The notes below the pieces were generated by a model that saw only the letters and a list, made by a program, of their open reading frames with translations, had not been told where the DNA came from and did no database searches. The position numbers were made by a program, and so were the translations under genes. 38,344 nucleotides of DNA from an uncultured Burkholderiales bacterium (GTDB taxonomy: Bacteria > Pseudomonadota > Gammaproteobacteria > Burkholderiales > Burkholderiaceae_C): positions 1 to 38,344 of the forward strand of contig CAIRBP010000103.1 in the NCBI GenBank assembly GCA_903876885.1. Reading direction: 5' to 3'. This document shows, in pieces, positions 37,277-38,344 of the stretch. Each line of letters starts with the position of its first letter. Position 1 is the stretch's first letter.

Positions 37277-37864
37277 ATGAAAACATCAAATCCTCTTCAT
37301 GATCAACACTTGATTGAGAAAAGGGTCGAGAGTGCTGAGATCTTTAAGGGAAATTTTCTAAACGCATTTCGCGATACCGTAGAGTTACCAAACGGCGCAC
37401 TTACAACGCGGGAGTACGTTGTACATCCTGGCGCCGTGATGATCATTCCACTCCTAGATAACGGAGACTTGGTGTTGGAGCGTCAATACCGCTATCCAAT
37501 GAATTCTGTCATGATCGAGTTTCCTGCAGGCAAGATAGAGCCGGGTGAAGACCGACTAGACTGCGCAAAGCGTGAATTACTTGAGGAAACAGGTTACACA
37601 GCAAAGCACTGGGCCAAGGCAGGCATTTGTCATCCTGTGATTAGTTATTCAACCGAGTTGATTGAAATTTGGTTTGCAAAGGGACTGAGCCTTGGTCGTC
37701 CCGATTTGGATGATGGTGAATTCGTAGAGGTCATCACGGCCAGTTGCACAGAGTTCTTTGAATGGTGCAGGGACGGCTCAATTACTGATGCTAAAACCTT
37801 ATCCGGAGCACTTTGGCTACAGAATATGCTTAACAGCAGTTGGGCTCTAGACTGGTCTGAGTAA
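37277..37864 (+). CDS. Nudix hydrolase, ADP-ribose pyrophosphatase-like
   Basis: A 195-residue cytoplasmic pyrophosphohydrolase. The Nudix box is complete: G-x5-E-x7-REL-x-EE-x-GY in GKIEPGEDRLDCAKRELLEETGY (about 94-116). The preceding VLERQYRYPMNSVMIEFPAG is typical of the ADP-ribose/NDP-sugar group, which would recycle ADP-ribose to AMP and ribose-5-phosphate. Substrate is by family resemblance only. It commonly follows nuoN in this lineage. Confidence 0.9.
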   Translation: MKTSNPLHDQHLIEKRVESAEIFKGNFLNAFRDTVELPNGALTTREYVVHPGAVMIIPLLDNGDLVLERQYRYPMNSVMIEFPAGKIEPGEDRLDCAKRELLEETGYTAKHWAKAGICHPVISYSTELIEIWFAKGLSLGRPDLDDGEFVEVITASCTEFFEWCRDGSITDAKTLSGALWLQNMLNSSWALDWSE

Positions 37865-37972
37865 GTACTAACGCTATATTTTCAATATACTCTGCATAAA
37901 AATACCATTTAAAAATTAGTGTATTTAAATATTTGAATTGACCTATAGTTCTGCGTTTGTCATAATTAATTC

Positions 37973-38344
37973 ATGAAAGTTTTAAATTTACAGTGTCATT
38001 TCAAACACGATTTTGAAGGATGGTTCGGATCTGAAGAAGATTTCAGAACTCAATTGTCTAAAGAGATGATTGAGTGCCCTATCTGTGCAAGTCGTGAAAT
38101 TACGAAAATGCTTTCTGCTCCCCGCCTGAACTTTGGGGCGAGTGCGCCGCAAAGCGAGACACACCCCCAAGCACAAACCCAACCTACTCAGTCCGTGGGT
38201 TCAAATGCAAAGAGCCAAGATCAAACACCTTCAAATGACATCACGGTTTCTTCAAACCTTGATATTGCTAATTTAGATCCTAAGCAACTTCAGAAAGCTT
38301 GGCTAAAGATGGTCCACCACGTGATGGCAAATACAGAGGATGTA
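37973..38344 (+). CDS. DUF1178 protein, 3' end cut by window edge
   Basis: An open frame from ATG 37973 to the window end with no stop, 124 codons visible. The start MKVLNLQCHFKHDFEGWFGSEEDF is the DUF1178 N-terminus. It has two possible zinc-ligand cysteines in ECPICA, preceded by a Cys at residue 8, then KMLSAPRLNFG. A Gln/Ser/Thr-rich linker follows, then a conserved-looking C-terminal helix (LQKAWLKMVHHVMANTEDV). Function is unknown. It usually follows the Nudix gene in Burkholderiales. The C-terminus lies outside the window. Confidence 0.85.
   Translation, partial: MKVLNLQCHFKHDFEGWFGSEEDFRTQLSKEMIECPICASREITKMLSAPRLNFGASAPQSETHPQAQTQPTQSVGSNAKSQDQTPSNDITVSSNLDIANLDPKQLQKAWLKMVHHVMANTEDV

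Noticed and set aside
1-38344. Search for mobile elements, CRISPR arrays, phage genes or toxin-antitoxin pairs
   Set aside because: No transposase, integrase, regular spaced repeats or paired small ORFs were seen; gene order is that of an ordinary chromosome.

Overview
The window looks like a chromosomal segment of a low-GC Burkholderiales-type betaproteobacterium. The evidence is gene order and protein character: rpsO-pnp-tpiA-secG-tRNA-Leu(GAG)-nuoABCDEFGHIJKLMN-Nudix-DUF1178 is a run I associate with Burkholderiales, and pepN-fbp and ybiB-cobA are pairs seen in the same group. AT-rich spacers and moderate GC would suit a Polynucleobacter- or Alcaligenaceae-like freshwater or marine lineage, but I cannot name a genus from sequence alone. 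I see no insertion sequence, prophage, integrase or CRISPR array.

Region 1 (1-7049) is the accessory part. A PhzS/salicylate-hydroxylase-like FAD monooxygenase (+) faces a six-gene minus-strand operon. That operon encodes a complete branched-chain-type ABC importer core (livH, livM, livG, livF) without a substrate-binding protein, then an HPPD-like VOC protein and a TIM-barrel protein resembling 3-dehydroshikimate dehydratase. The last two correspond to the halves of the fused Pseudomonas enzyme QuiC1, here as separate genes in reversed order. The VOC protein has Arg at a position that is normally an iron-ligand His. The likely role is uptake and degradation of an aromatic or hydroaromatic acid.

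Region 2 (7050-16566) is mostly housekeeping on the minus strand: a DUF2878 membrane protein, fbp, pepN, prfB (with its programmed +1 frameshift), cobA/SUMT, ybiB and an hsp20 gene with a clear sigma-32-type promoter. tRNA-Thr(CGT) and tsaD lie on the plus strand.

Region 3 (16567-22251) is on the plus strand: an aminotransferase, rpsO, pnp (with an RNase III-type leader hairpin), tpiA, secG and tRNA-Leu(GAG).

Region 4 (22304-37202) is the complete 14-gene nuo operon for respiratory complex I, with tight spacing and several stop/start overlaps. It is followed by an ADP-ribose-pyrophosphatase-like Nudix gene and a DUF1178 gene cut by the window end.

No wholly new system is evident. The strongest leads are the split QuiC1-like module with its altered metal site, the importer lacking a binding protein, and several RNA-level control structures (prfB frameshift, cobA SD-masking hairpin, pnp leader hairpin, hsp20 leader).
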